Below, piece by piece: positions 34,471 to 42,588 of a DNA stretch of 64,000 nucleotides. The stretch's first letter is position 1. Every line of letters starts with the position of its first letter. Origin of the DNA: an uncultured Siphonobacter sp. GTDB lineage: Bacteria > Bacteroidota > Bacteroidia > Cytophagales > Spirosomataceae. The stretch covers positions 1-64,000 of the forward strand of contig CAJYIW010000018.1 in assembly GCA_913775095.1 (NCBI GenBank). The letters are read 5' to 3'. A program made the position numbers and the translations under genes. Under the pieces are notes generated by a model. That model was not told where the DNA came from, did no database searches, and saw only the letters and a list, made by a program, of their open reading frames with translations.

Positions 34471-34485
34471 CTGTAAAACTGGCAT

Positions 34486-35655
34486 TTACACCAATACCCG
34501 CTCCCGTACCGCATTTTTCTGACGGTAATAAAACACCATCGACATCAGGAAGCCCGTAAAGGCCAGCATAGCTCCTACCCACTGAGGCGAAGTGTAGCCC
34601 AGGCCGGCGGCGATGGGTAACCCGCCCAGGTATGCTCCCAGAGCATTTCCCATATTGAAACCAGCCTGACTCACGGATGAAGCCAGCATTTCTGAGCCAT
34701 TGGAGGCCCGAATCATTAAAATCTGAATGGGTGCTCCGAGCGTGAAGGAAATAGCTCCGGTCACGAAGGTCATGATCAATAACGGCGTTGGAAACGGAGC
34801 GACGAAAGATACAATGGTCAGCGAAGCCGCCATTAATAACAAAAACAGAGCCGTAGCCTTGATCGGTGAGAGCCGATCCGCGGTGAGGCCGGCAATGATG
34901 TTCCCTACGGCCATGCCTACCCCTGCCAATACCAGAATCCAGGTAATCTGATCACTCCTGAAGCCTCCAACTTCCGTCAGTAACGGAGCGATGTAGCTGA
35001 ACCACGCGAACAATCCCCCCGTACCAATGGCTGTAATGCCCAGGATTAACCAGGGTTCTACCCGGGTAAAAATTTTCAGATCCTTGATAATATTTGAATC
35101 CCCCACGGCGGGCAAAGCGGGCAGCAATTGTTTAATACTGAACATGGTCAACAAGCCAACACCCGCAATGATGAGGAACGTAATCCGCCAGCTCATGGTG
35201 TGCCCGATGTAGGTTCCCAGCGGCACTCCGATGATATTGGCAATGGTCAAACCCGCAAACATCACCGAGATGGCCTGAGCTTCTTTGCCCGGCGTAGCCA
35301 GCCGACTCGCTACTACGGCTCCAACGCCAAAGAAAGCTCCGTGCGGAAGACCCGACAGTAAGCGAGTCAGCATCATCAACTGGTAGTTCGGAGCGAAAGA
35401 AGATAAGGCATTACAGAAAGTAAACAGGGCCATTAAGCCCAGCAGGATTTTCTTTGGCGGGTAATTGCCCGCAATGGCTACCAGCAGGGGGGCTCCCAGC
35501 ACGACCCCAAGGGCATAAGCCGAAATCAGGTGACCCGCCTCGGGAATGGAAATGTGTAAATCGCGGGCAATATCCGGCAAAATACCCATCATGACGAATT
35601 CAGTCATGCCGATGCCGAATCCCCCGACGGTTAAAGAAAGCAAACTTTTTTTCAT
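34486..35655 (-). CDS. MFS transporter, AraJ/DHA1 type
   Basis: 389 residues, 12 membrane helices. It begins LSLTVGGFGIGMTEFVMMGILPDIARDL, as in the DHA1 efflux group that includes the E. coli arabinose-polymer exporter AraJ and sugar-efflux and chloramphenicol transporters. Motif C-like GVPLGTYIGHTMSWRITF is present, and the second half repeats the pattern (GNIIAGLTADRL). It is most likely a proton-driven exporter of unknown substrate. The DoxX gene stops 68 bases upstream on the same strand, so the two may share a transcript. Confidence 0.88.
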   Translation of the reverse strand: MKKSLLSLTVGGFGIGMTEFVMMGILPDIARDLHISIPEAGHLISAYALGVVLGAPLLVAIAGNYPPKKILLGLMALFTFCNALSSFAPNYQLMMLTRLLSGLPHGAFFGVGAVVASRLATPGKEAQAISVMFAGLTIANIIGVPLGTYIGHTMSWRITFLIIAGVGLLTMFSIKQLLPALPAVGDSNIIKDLKIFTRVEPWLILGITAIGTGGLFAWFSYIAPLLTEVGGFRSDQITWILVLAGVGMAVGNIIAGLTADRLSPIKATALFLLLMAASLTIVSFVAPFPTPLLIMTFVTGAISFTLGAPIQILMIRASNGSEMLASSVSQAGFNMGNALGAYLGGLPIAAGLGYTSPQWVGAMLAFTGFLMSMVFYYRQKNAVRERVLV

Positions 35656-35723
35656 AAGATTTTCAAATGGGAAAGGCTCATACCTGAAGAGCCTGAGATT
35701 TTCATTGTCGTCAGTCGCTCGGA

Positions 35724-36122
35724 TTATTTCCGGTTAATTTTATCCAGAGCGTAAGCATTATGTGAATGTTCAAAAACGAGTAATACCGTCAGAAAAGCTA
35801 CGTGTATCAACTGCGAAGGGATCGCCCCCCAGTCTTCCACCATCGACGAACCAAATATCAGCATGATCATAATCCAGCTTCCGGCAGTCAGGGCTAGGCG
35901 GGTAAACAGGCCCAGAACGATTAATACTCCCGTCAATAGCTCAGCAATGGGCAGGGCATAACTAAAGGGAATCACGAGTGCTTCGGGCAACAGAGAATTT
36001 TTAAACTTGTCAACCATCCAGGCACTAAAACCACTTAGTTTCGGCAGACGAACCAATCCGTGGCCTAATAAACTAACTCCAATGGCTAAACGGGCAAGAA
36101 AAAAGGACATCTGGCTGTTCAT
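35724..36122 (-). CDS. DoxX-family membrane protein
   Basis: 132 residues with four membrane helices. The first is FFLARLAIGVSLLGHGLVRLPKL, which carries the G-x-x-x-x-x-G-H/R-G pattern of the DoxX family. The middle helices contain IPFSYALPIAELLTGVLIVLGLF, another family marker. DoxX proteins are inner-membrane proteins linked in other bacteria with quinone- or thiosulfate-linked oxidation and detoxification; the exact task here is unknown. It may be co-transcribed with the MFS gene downstream. Confidence 0.82.
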   Translation of the reverse strand: MNSQMSFFLARLAIGVSLLGHGLVRLPKLSGFSAWMVDKFKNSLLPEALVIPFSYALPIAELLTGVLIVLGLFTRLALTAGSWIMIMLIFGSSMVEDWGAIPSQLIHVAFLTVLLVFEHSHNAYALDKINRK

Positions 36123-36383
36123 ATCTTAGCTAAGTCATCGGTACCTACTCCACTACTTTGACTCGATACTGGACTCTGATCTTCGTTCGTCGTTTATTCG
36201 TTGACAAAGTTGATCAAATCCCCTGAGTTAAATAAAAAAAGTACAAAAAACATTCCTTAATCTATAAATATTCTAACTTATTGGTTTGCCAATCCAATTC
36301 CCTCCACCGAACGAACGACGATTCTAACCAGTTCGGTTGAAAAGGGGCGGTGCTTCAGCATCCATACTCTTTCTATCTACTTT

Positions 36384-36908
36384 ATGATTCGCATTGAAAC
36401 TGAACATCACCCGTATTTTCCGAAAGTCTGGCATCTGCTCCAAACGTCATTTCATGCCGGCGAAAGACGGGATCTGGATAAACTCAAGGAGATTCTCAAA
36501 GACGAGCGGGTTCAGCTCTGGGCCTGGGAAGAACAGAATCTTTTTATGGGAATGGCGGTCATATGGACCTTTGAAAAATTTAATTTTCTGGAATATTTGG
36601 CCGTGCATCAGGACGCCAGGGGCAAAGGAATCGGCTCGGCTCTGATGCAGTCTTTTCTGGGCCCGAAATTGCTGTTACTGGAAGTTCAGCCTCCTACAGA
36701 CGATATTAATAAGTCAAGAATTGCCTTTTACGAACGACTGGGCTTACAGCTCAACTCCTACCCCTATCATCAGCCGCCTTATCAAAAAAGAGGTGAGACA
36801 TTCCCCTTACAGATCATGTCTTCACCTCAGTTGTTATCCCCGAACGAGTTTGAAGATTACACCACTCTGATCAGGAAAGAAGTCTACGAAAAATGGTACG
36901 CCGAATAA
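36384..36908 (+). CDS. GNAT-family N-acetyltransferase
   Basis: 174 residues. The central acetyl-CoA loop is HQDARGKGIGSALMQSFLG, the R/Q-x-x-G-x-G/A motif of the GNAT fold, preceded by the beta4 strand NFLEYLAVH. A further strand, LLLLEVQPP, and the helix KSRIAFYERLGLQLN complete the fold. The substrate is unknown. The stop is only two bases from the stop of the convergent gene at 36911. Confidence 0.82.
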   Translation: MIRIETEHHPYFPKVWHLLQTSFHAGERRDLDKLKEILKDERVQLWAWEEQNLFMGMAVIWTFEKFNFLEYLAVHQDARGKGIGSALMQSFLGPKLLLLEVQPPTDDINKSRIAFYERLGLQLNSYPYHQPPYQKRGETFPLQIMSSPQLLSPNEFEDYTTLIRKEVYEKWYAE

Positions 36909-36910
36909 AG

Positions 36911-37342
36911 CTATCGTTTTAACAAGCGATACGTCAGGCCCGCGGCCAGTCCGCCGGCCAGGTACCATCCAATCGTCATTAGTTTCGTAGCTACAGTCCG
37001 GTTACTGGGGGCTTTCCCCAGCCCCAGCGGGCCGGGTAACAGCACCGCTCCTACCCCAGCTGCCAACCCTAAAATAGCTCCGTTGCGAACGGCGTGTTTG
37101 GGTTGATCCAGACTGATCAGGCCATAATAGGCCGCATTAGACATGATGTCCCCCACCATCGAAGCTTTATACAAAGTCTCTTCCGAAGGAGAAACACTGT
37201 CGGGTAATAGTTTGGCAATGGCCCGTTTGCCCAACACGTCAATTCGGGGAGCGTCGTCAAGGGTTTTCCGTGCGGTTTCGTGCAGAAGTGTCAGTGTAGT
37301 AGCACCGACAATTCCACTGGTGGTTGCTGCAAATGAATCCAT
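36911..37342 (-). CDS. Small membrane protein of unknown function
   Basis: 143 residues with three or four hydrophobic stretches (around 8-22, 82-104 and 118-138), the latter two glycine- and alanine-rich (AILGLAAGVGAVLLPGPLGL and WYLAGGLAAGLTYRLL). The middle contains DVLGKRAIAKLLPDSVSPS. I do not recognise the family, although similar short proteins occur in Cytophagales. No signal peptide is evident. It ends two bases from the convergent GNAT gene with no terminator between. Confidence 0.6.
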   Translation of the reverse strand: MDSFAATTSGIVGATTLTLLHETARKTLDDAPRIDVLGKRAIAKLLPDSVSPSEETLYKASMVGDIMSNAAYYGLISLDQPKHAVRNGAILGLAAGVGAVLLPGPLGLGKAPSNRTVATKLMTIGWYLAGGLAAGLTYRLLKR

Positions 37343-37664
37343 ATCAAGGTCTGTTTTAACAGGAATAATTTGTAAATAATGTATGCCAGCCAGTGAGCGA
37401 AATCCATTTTTAAAGTTTCACTGAACGTACTTTAAATAAAAGTTTGAATTTCAGTGGACAGCTCCGAAAGCATAATCGTTTAATACTTATTTCTTCAATC
37501 CCAAAGCTTTAAGTTCAACGTAAATACTTCAAAAATGCATCTTATCGTTAATTTAATGCCTTGAATTAGCCTGCTACTCAACGCATTTTGGGTAATTTTA
37601 TAGTTCCGGGTTAAAAGTTAGATTTGCAGTTTCAATCTTTTACATTCACCTCTGGTAATCGCCA
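37343..37664. other. 322-base divergent intergenic region
   Basis: No frame here looks coding. It holds the promoter of the DUF1080 gene (-7 element at 37619-37626). An imperfect palindrome CACTGAA/TTCAGTG lies near 37420-37456. Confidence 0.5.
37619..37626 (+). promoter_or_regulatory. -7 promoter element of the DUF1080 gene
   Basis: TAGATTTG is a perfect TAnnTTTG match 39 bases before the start codon. No good TTG lies at the expected -33 spacing. Confidence 0.5.
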
Positions 37665-38297
37665 ATGTTTATGAAAAAACAAAGCTTTCTATTAATTGCA
37701 CTTATTACTTTATTATTTGCCTTTACTCCACCAAAAGATCCATGGATTTCACTGTTCGACGGAAAAAGTCTCAAAGGATGGAAAGTGGGGAAAAATGCCG
37801 GCACCTTTAGCATTGAAGACGGTTGCATTAAAGTAGCCGGACCCGTTGCTCACCTATTCTACGAAGGTGCTGAACAACCTTTTAAAAACTTTGAATTTCA
37901 GGCTAAAGTTAAAACGACCCCCGGCTCTAATTCCGGGATTTACTTTCATACGGCCTATCAGGAAGAGGGCTGGCCCGCCAAAGGCTATGAAGTTCAGGTA
38001 AATAACTCTCATACCGACTGGAAACGTACGGGTAGTCTTTACAATATTCAGGATGTAAAAGAGGTGTATGTCAAGGACAATGAATGGTATACCGAAAAGA
38101 TCATTGTGCAGGGCAAACACGTTACCATCAAGATCAATGATAAAACGGTGGTTAATTATACAGAACCTGAAAACGTGCAGCGTCCTGACGACATGAAAAG
38201 CCGGGTTATTGATTCCGGAACCTTCGCCTTACAGGGACACGACCCCAAAAGCGTCGTGTATTTCAAGGATATTAAAGTTCGTAAATTACCCAACTGA
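37665..38297 (+). CDS. DUF1080 (3-keto-disaccharide hydrolase-like) exported protein
   Basis: 210 residues with a signal peptide (1-18 or so). One jelly-roll domain follows, of the DUF1080 family (PF06439), some members of which split 3-keto-glycosides. Seen: ISLFDGKSLKGWKVG, then FSIEDGCIKVAG, FEFQAKVKTTPGSNSGIYFHT, YEVQVNNSHTDW, and the terminal SGTFALQGHDPKSVVYFKDIKVRKL, which contains the family G-x-I/F-A/x-L-Q-G/D-H segment. It acts in the periplasm, probably on oligosaccharides. ATGs at 37665 and 37671 are both possible. Confidence 0.88.
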   Translation: MFMKKQSFLLIALITLLFAFTPPKDPWISLFDGKSLKGWKVGKNAGTFSIEDGCIKVAGPVAHLFYEGAEQPFKNFEFQAKVKTTPGSNSGIYFHTAYQEEGWPAKGYEVQVNNSHTDWKRTGSLYNIQDVKEVYVKDNEWYTEKIIVQGKHVTIKINDKTVVNYTEPENVQRPDDMKSRVIDSGTFALQGHDPKSVVYFKDIKVRKLPN

Positions 38298-38311
38298 TTA
38301 CCATACCATTC

Positions 38312-38344
38312 AGGGAGAACGGATCGCGGTTCTCCCTCTTTTTT
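38312..38344 (+). terminator. Terminator of the DUF1080 gene
   Basis: AGGGAGAAC (38312-38320) with GTTCTCCCT (38329-38337), then C and six T. Confidence 0.8.
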
Positions 38345-38454
38345 ACTCCATTGTTCCGGCAACCTGATAGATTTTGATTAATTTTACTTAACCCATTGAC
38401 TTTGTTTTTCTACTACTTTACCAACAACATTGCTCTTAATTGAATGTATATCTC

Positions 38455-40089
38455 ATGAAATTCTTACTAAGTTTTTTGCTTACCCTTGGTATTATTTTTC
38501 CAACCTTCGCCCAAACGTACGAATTTACCAGAATTGACACTTTACGAGGCACCATAACGCCCGAACGAGCCTGGTGGGATCTGGCATTTTACGATCTTCG
38601 CGTTCGCTTCAACCCCAAAGACAGTAGCTTGACAGGTACGAATCAGGTGGCATACCGGGTGCTGAAAACCGCCCGGACTTTACAGATTGATTTACAGCGA
38701 CCCATGAAAATCAATCGCATTGAACAGGAGGGTAAATCACTGGCTTTCAGACAAGACGGAGACGCTTATTTTGTGGAACTTCAAAAGCCTCAGCTTCCTG
38801 GCCATCGGGAAACCTTAACCATTCATTACGAAGGAAAACCCCACGTAGCCCGTAAAGCCCCCTGGGATGGTGGTTTCGTCTTTTCAAAAGATAAAGCAGG
38901 AAACGCGTATATTGCCACGGCCTGTCAGGGCCTGGGGGCCAGCTCGTGGTGGCCGAACAAAGATCACCCCTACGATGAACCTGACAGCATGAATATTTCC
39001 GTTACGGTACCGAAACCGTTAATGGATGTTTCGAATGGACAGCTCAAGAAGATTACTGAAAATGCTGACAACACCCGAACTTTTCACTGGAAAGTCGTCA
39101 ATCCCATCAATAATTACGGCGTCAATTTAAACATTGCCAACTACGCCCACTGGTCAGAAACCTATCAGGGTCTGAAAGGTCCTCTGGCTCTGAATTATTA
39201 CGTCTTACCCGAACACCTGGAGGTGGCTAAAAAGCAGTTTCAGCAGGTTCCCCTCATGCTGAAAGCCTTTGAATACTGGTTTGGTCCTTACCCTTTTTAC
39301 GAAGATGGTTATAAGCTGGTGGAGGTGCCGTATCTGGGCATGGAACACCAGAGTTCGGTTACGTACGGAAATGGGTTTAAAAACGGCTATCTGGGTCGCG
39401 ATTTATCGACTACCGGCTGGGGCTTGAAATGGGATTTCATCATTGTTCACGAGTCGGGGCACGAATGGTTTGCCAACAGCATTACAAATTACGACGCTGC
39501 CGATATGTGGATTCACGAAAGCTTCACCAATTACTCGGAATCGCTCTTTACGGAATACTATCACGGGAAAGAAGCAGCAGCGGCCTATGTCATTGGCTGC
39601 CGCAAACTAATCAGGAACGATCGTCCTGTAGTGGGTATCTATAACGTCAATTTCTCGGGTTCGGGGGATATGTACTACAAAGGCGGCAATCTGCTTCATA
39701 CGATTCGTCAGATAACCAGTGATGATCAAAAATGGCATCAGATGCTGCTGGGTATCAACAAAACCTTTTATCACAAAACCGTGACCGGAGAACAGGTTGA
39801 GAAATTCCTTAGTCAGTCGCTGGGGTTAAAACTGGATAAGGTCTTTGATCAGTATCTACGGGATATCCGCATTCCCGTGTTTACCTATCAGTTCAAAAAC
39901 AATGAGCTGGAATATCGCTGGGAAAATTGCGTGGATCAGTTTGACATGCCCGTGAAAGTTAAAATCGGAGAGAAAGAAATGGTACTGAAACCTACTCCGC
40001 AGTGGCAAAAACTTACCGGAATCAATCCTTCTTCTTCCTTAACGGTTGATATCAATTATTACGTTAAATCGAAGAATGTCACCAAGTAA
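38455..40089 (+). CDS. M1-family zinc aminopeptidase, exported
   Basis: 544 residues. The ATG at 38455 gives the signal peptide (MKFLLSFLLTLGIIFPTFA). A TTG at 38440 is also in frame but less likely. The N-terminal beta domain (to about residue 200) is followed by the gluzincin catalytic domain. HESGHEW starts at His332 and the third zinc ligand Glu lies in WIHESFTNY; an exopeptidase motif GMEHQS stands in the usual G-A-M-E-N place, with His instead of Asn. The typical helical C-terminal domain is short. It removes N-terminal amino acids from peptides in the periplasm. Confidence 0.9.
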   Translation: MKFLLSFLLTLGIIFPTFAQTYEFTRIDTLRGTITPERAWWDLAFYDLRVRFNPKDSSLTGTNQVAYRVLKTARTLQIDLQRPMKINRIEQEGKSLAFRQDGDAYFVELQKPQLPGHRETLTIHYEGKPHVARKAPWDGGFVFSKDKAGNAYIATACQGLGASSWWPNKDHPYDEPDSMNISVTVPKPLMDVSNGQLKKITENADNTRTFHWKVVNPINNYGVNLNIANYAHWSETYQGLKGPLALNYYVLPEHLEVAKKQFQQVPLMLKAFEYWFGPYPFYEDGYKLVEVPYLGMEHQSSVTYGNGFKNGYLGRDLSTTGWGLKWDFIIVHESGHEWFANSITNYDAADMWIHESFTNYSESLFTEYYHGKEAAAAYVIGCRKLIRNDRPVVGIYNVNFSGSGDMYYKGGNLLHTIRQITSDDQKWHQMLLGINKTFYHKTVTGEQVEKFLSQSLGLKLDKVFDQYLRDIRIPVFTYQFKNNELEYRWENCVDQFDMPVKVKIGEKEMVLKPTPQWQKLTGINPSSSLTVDINYYVKSKNVTK

Positions 40090-40102
40090 TAATTCAAAGT
40101 TG

Positions 40103-40150
40103 TAATAAAGAAAAGGCTCGGGTAACCTAACCCGAGCCTTTTCTTTATTA
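40103..40150. terminator. Bidirectional terminator
   Basis: A perfect 21-bp stem (40103-40123 with 40130-40150) and a 6-base loop, ending the M1 gene on the plus strand and the Arc-like gene (stop at 40160) on the minus strand. Confidence 0.9.
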
Positions 40151-40159
40151 GGTCTTCTT

Positions 40160-40333
40160 TCAGGATCGTTCTTTCGGAAGACGGTTTTTACTTTTTAAAG
40201 CTTCATGCAATAAAAATTCAATCTGTCCATTCAGACTACGGAATTCATCATCAGCCCATTTCTGCAAAGCCTCCAGCTGATCGGGAGCCATTCGCAGGAC
40301 AAAAGCTTTTTTCGCTTCTTTTTCTTTCGCCAT
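40160..40333 (-). CDS. Small Arc-like ribbon-helix-helix protein (57 residues)
   Basis: An ATG at 40333 opens a 57-residue frame ending in TGA. After a lysine/glutamate leader comes KKAFVLRMAPDQLEALQKWA, then DDEFRSLNGQIEFLLHEALK. This is the ribbon-helix-helix pattern of the Arc/MetJ superfamily: a beta strand with alternating basic and hydrophobic residues (F-V-L-R), helix A and helix B with the S-x-N-x-Q-I-E motif seen in Arc-family DNA-binding proteins. It lies 65 bases after the SPFH gene on the same strand and is probably co-transcribed with it. It is likely a dimeric DNA-binding regulator. Its sequence character is far from random, so I believe the gene is real. Confidence 0.82.
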   Translation of the reverse strand: MAKEKEAKKAFVLRMAPDQLEALQKWADDEFRSLNGQIEFLLHEALKSKNRLPKERS

Positions 40334-40398
40334 AGTTTCTGCTACTCACGCAAAGCCCGCAGTAATTTCTCGGGAATGCCATCTTTTTCAGCGGTTTA

Positions 40399-41247
40399 TC
40401 AATGATAGAGCGTTCCCGTGTTCACAACCGGGTTGGCTGCTTTATCTGAACATAATACAACAAGTAAGTTGCTCACCATGGCGGCTTTCTTATCTTCGTC
40501 CAGATCTACAATGGCGTTTTCAGCCAGACGCTTCAGAGCCAGATCTACCATACCTACCGCTCCTTCCACAATTTTGGTGCGTGCCGCTACCATGGCGGTC
40601 GCCTGCTGACGCTGCAACATGGCCTGAGCAATTTCTTCCGCATAGGCCAGGTGGGTAATTCGGGCTTCCAGAATCGTGACTCCCGCCCGGGCCAGGCGTT
40701 CGCTCAGTTCCGCTTCCAGCTTTTCATTAATCAGATCACCACCCGAGCGGAGCGTAATCTCCTGTTGGGCGTCATCAAAATGGTCATACGCATACGCTCC
40801 TGCCAGGTGACGCAACGCGGCGTCGCTCTGAAGCTTTACGTATTGCACGTAGTTATCTACCTCAAATTTGGCCTGAGCGGTGTCGGCTACCTGCCACACG
40901 ACGACGGCTCCTATGACGATGGGGTTACCCAGCAAATCATTGACTTTAATTTTATCCCCCTCCAGGTTACGGGCCCGTAAGGATATGGTAGATTTCAGAT
41001 AAAACGGATTAGACCATTTGAAACCGGATTCTTTGACGGTTCCTACGTAGTTTCCAAACAGAACCAGAATTTTTGCTTCATTCGGATTAACAATGAAAAA
41101 ACCGAAGGTAGCCAGGAAAGCCGCCAGCAAAACGACAACTCCAGCGACTGGAACATTAAACATCAGAAAGACCCCGGTGGGATAAGCCAGCAGCGTCAGA
41201 ACGAGCATCAGGTAGCCCGAGGGTGGATGAAGGATTTTTTCTCTCAT
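40399..41247 (-). CDS. SPFH/band-7 domain membrane protein
   Basis: 282 residues. Two hydrophobic segments at the N-terminus (about 12-32 and 33-53) are followed by the SPFH domain (VNPNEAKILVLFGNYVGTVKESG, then RARNLEGDKIKVNDLLGNPI and VGAVVVWQVAD). A helical region follows (GVTILEARITHLAYAEEIAQ, AMLQRQQATAMVAARTKIVE), as in stomatin and prohibitin. SPFH proteins form ring-like membrane microdomains and often regulate a partner protease. No NfeD-like partner is nearby; the adjacent downstream gene is a ribbon-helix-helix protein, a pairing I recall seeing in Bacteroidota. Two successive stop codons (TGA TAA) end the frame. Confidence 0.88.
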   Translation of the reverse strand: MREKILHPPSGYLMLVLTLLAYPTGVFLMFNVPVAGVVVLLAAFLATFGFFIVNPNEAKILVLFGNYVGTVKESGFKWSNPFYLKSTISLRARNLEGDKIKVNDLLGNPIVIGAVVVWQVADTAQAKFEVDNYVQYVKLQSDAALRHLAGAYAYDHFDDAQQEITLRSGGDLINEKLEAELSERLARAGVTILEARITHLAYAEEIAQAMLQRQQATAMVAARTKIVEGAVGMVDLALKRLAENAIVDLDEDKKAAMVSNLLVVLCSDKAANPVVNTGTLYH

Positions 41248-41734
41248 AGGTTTGATATTAAAATGATATTACAATAATACTACTTCACCGCGTACCAGAC
41301 CAGCGATTTAGGACAAATGGCTTGTGCGAAGGATTAGCTCAAACTAGGAAAGTTCAGTGGTTGTGAAAGGCTGGTTTTAGCAGACAAGCCCGTACCTCCC
41401 CTCGGCGTATTACGAAACGATTGAGGAGCAATTTTATCCTTATATTTAATCCCCGTCCGGAGCTTTTATTCTACTCCACCGGCTGGTATTCCTTTTTAAG
41501 ACTATTCAGAAAAAGATACCTCTGCCTGACGAACGTATTTACAGTAGGTATGAATAATTTTCCGTTACTGAAAGCCCGGAAGGTTTGGAACTTAGGGGCT
41601 TCTTTATACATTTGCAAAACTTCACGAGTATGTTGGGTTTATCTCTTCTCCCGGTTACGCCGGACGCTTTGTCAGGGCTTATCCTTATGTGACCACAATC
41701 CGCCATCTCGTCCACTGAAAACATATACATTCGA
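41248..41734. other. 487-base divergent intergenic region
   Basis: No protein-like frame; the open frame at 41421-41738 has unnatural composition and overlaps the DUF4290 start. The region contains the near-consensus promoter at 41584-41614. The SPFH gene has no clear -7 element here. Confidence 0.5.
41584..41614 (+). promoter_or_regulatory. Bacteroidota consensus promoter for DUF4290-murA
   Basis: TTTG (41584-41587), 19 bases, TACATTTG (41607-41614): a textbook TTTG-N19-TAnnTTTG. The expected transcript start near 41620 gives a leader of about 115 bases to the DUF4290 start. Confidence 0.75.
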
Positions 41735-42508
41735 TTGAAAGAATACGGAAGTAATATCCAGAAACTCGTGGATTATCTCGTAACGATTTCCGACCGCGAG
41801 AAACGCACGAAACAGGCCTACGTACTGATTGAGCTCATGCGACAAATCCATCCTTCCATGAAAGAGGGTCAGGATTACACGAATAAGCTCTGGGATGATT
41901 TATACATCATGTCGCGGTTTCGCCTCGACGTGGAAAGCCCCTTCCCCCCCCCGTCGCCGGAGGCCATTGGAAAAAAACCCAATTCTGTACCTTACAATAC
42001 GCACAACTTACAGTTTCGTCATTATGGTCGGAATCTGGAAGTTATGGTTGAAAAAGCGGTTTCATTAACCAATGAGTACGAGCGATGGGCTTTTGCCAGT
42101 TACATCGCCAAAATGATGAAGAGCTTTTATACCGCCTGGAATAAAGACAATGCCGATGACTCCACAGTTCTGGAACACCTCCAGATCATTTCAAAAGGAG
42201 GACTGAATACGGAGATTGATCGCATTCGTAACGAAGGATACCTGGACATTGCTCCCCGCGACCGTTATTCCAGCAATAGCAGCGGAGGCGGTGGTGGTAA
42301 TGGCCATCATCATACGCATTCCCACAGCCGCCCCAACAACAATTACCGTAATAACGACCGCAATGACCGGAACGATCGCGGGGAGCGTAGTGAACGTGGA
42401 GAGCGTGGGGAACGCAGCGGACAGCCCAGTAACTTCCAGCGTCGGAATAACCCTAATAATCGGAACAATCCGAACAACCACTTCAATCGTAATAACCGCA
42501 AAAAATAG
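41735..42508 (+). CDS. DUF4290-family protein with disordered Asn/Arg/Gly-rich tail
   Basis: At least 257 residues. Residues 1-165 form the DUF4290 helical domain (KEYGSNIQKLVDYLVTISDR, LIELMRQIHPSMKEGQDYTN, and YERWAFASYIAKMMKSFY). From about residue 185 comes a low-complexity tail with a poly-Gly run, His-rich and N-R-x-D repeats, G-E-R-S/G repeats and an Asn-rich basic end (NPNNRNNPNNHFNRNNRKK). The first start codon in frame is a TTG at 41735, yet the preceding in-frame sequence (ENIYIRLKEYG) seems to belong to the domain, so the true start may be upstream on an unusual codon. Co-transcribed with murA, 80 bases downstream. Function unknown; the tail suggests RNA binding. Confidence 0.82.
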   Translation: MKEYGSNIQKLVDYLVTISDREKRTKQAYVLIELMRQIHPSMKEGQDYTNKLWDDLYIMSRFRLDVESPFPPPSPEAIGKKPNSVPYNTHNLQFRHYGRNLEVMVEKAVSLTNEYERWAFASYIAKMMKSFYTAWNKDNADDSTVLEHLQIISKGGLNTEIDRIRNEGYLDIAPRDRYSSNSSGGGGGNGHHHTHSHSRPNNNYRNNDRNDRNDRGERSERGERGERSGQPSNFQRRNNPNNRNNPNNHFNRNNRKK

Positions 42509-42588
42509 TTTATCGGTTTTCTGAATCAGAGAGGGCTGCACGTGGCTTTTCATCTGATCTTCATTTCACGGTAAATTGTCACTGAAAA

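Noticed and set aside
40348-40398. Coding-looking sequence after the SPFH stop codons (reads TAEKDGIPEKLLRALRE)
   Set aside because: It is in frame with the SPFH gene but is separated by TGA TAA and has no start codon. Known SPFH proteins end near the NTGTLYH point, so it may be leader sequence or a fragment.
41421-41738. A 105-codon frame upstream of the DUF4290 gene
   Set aside because: It covers the promoter, overlaps the DUF4290 start in another frame and has a random-looking composition.
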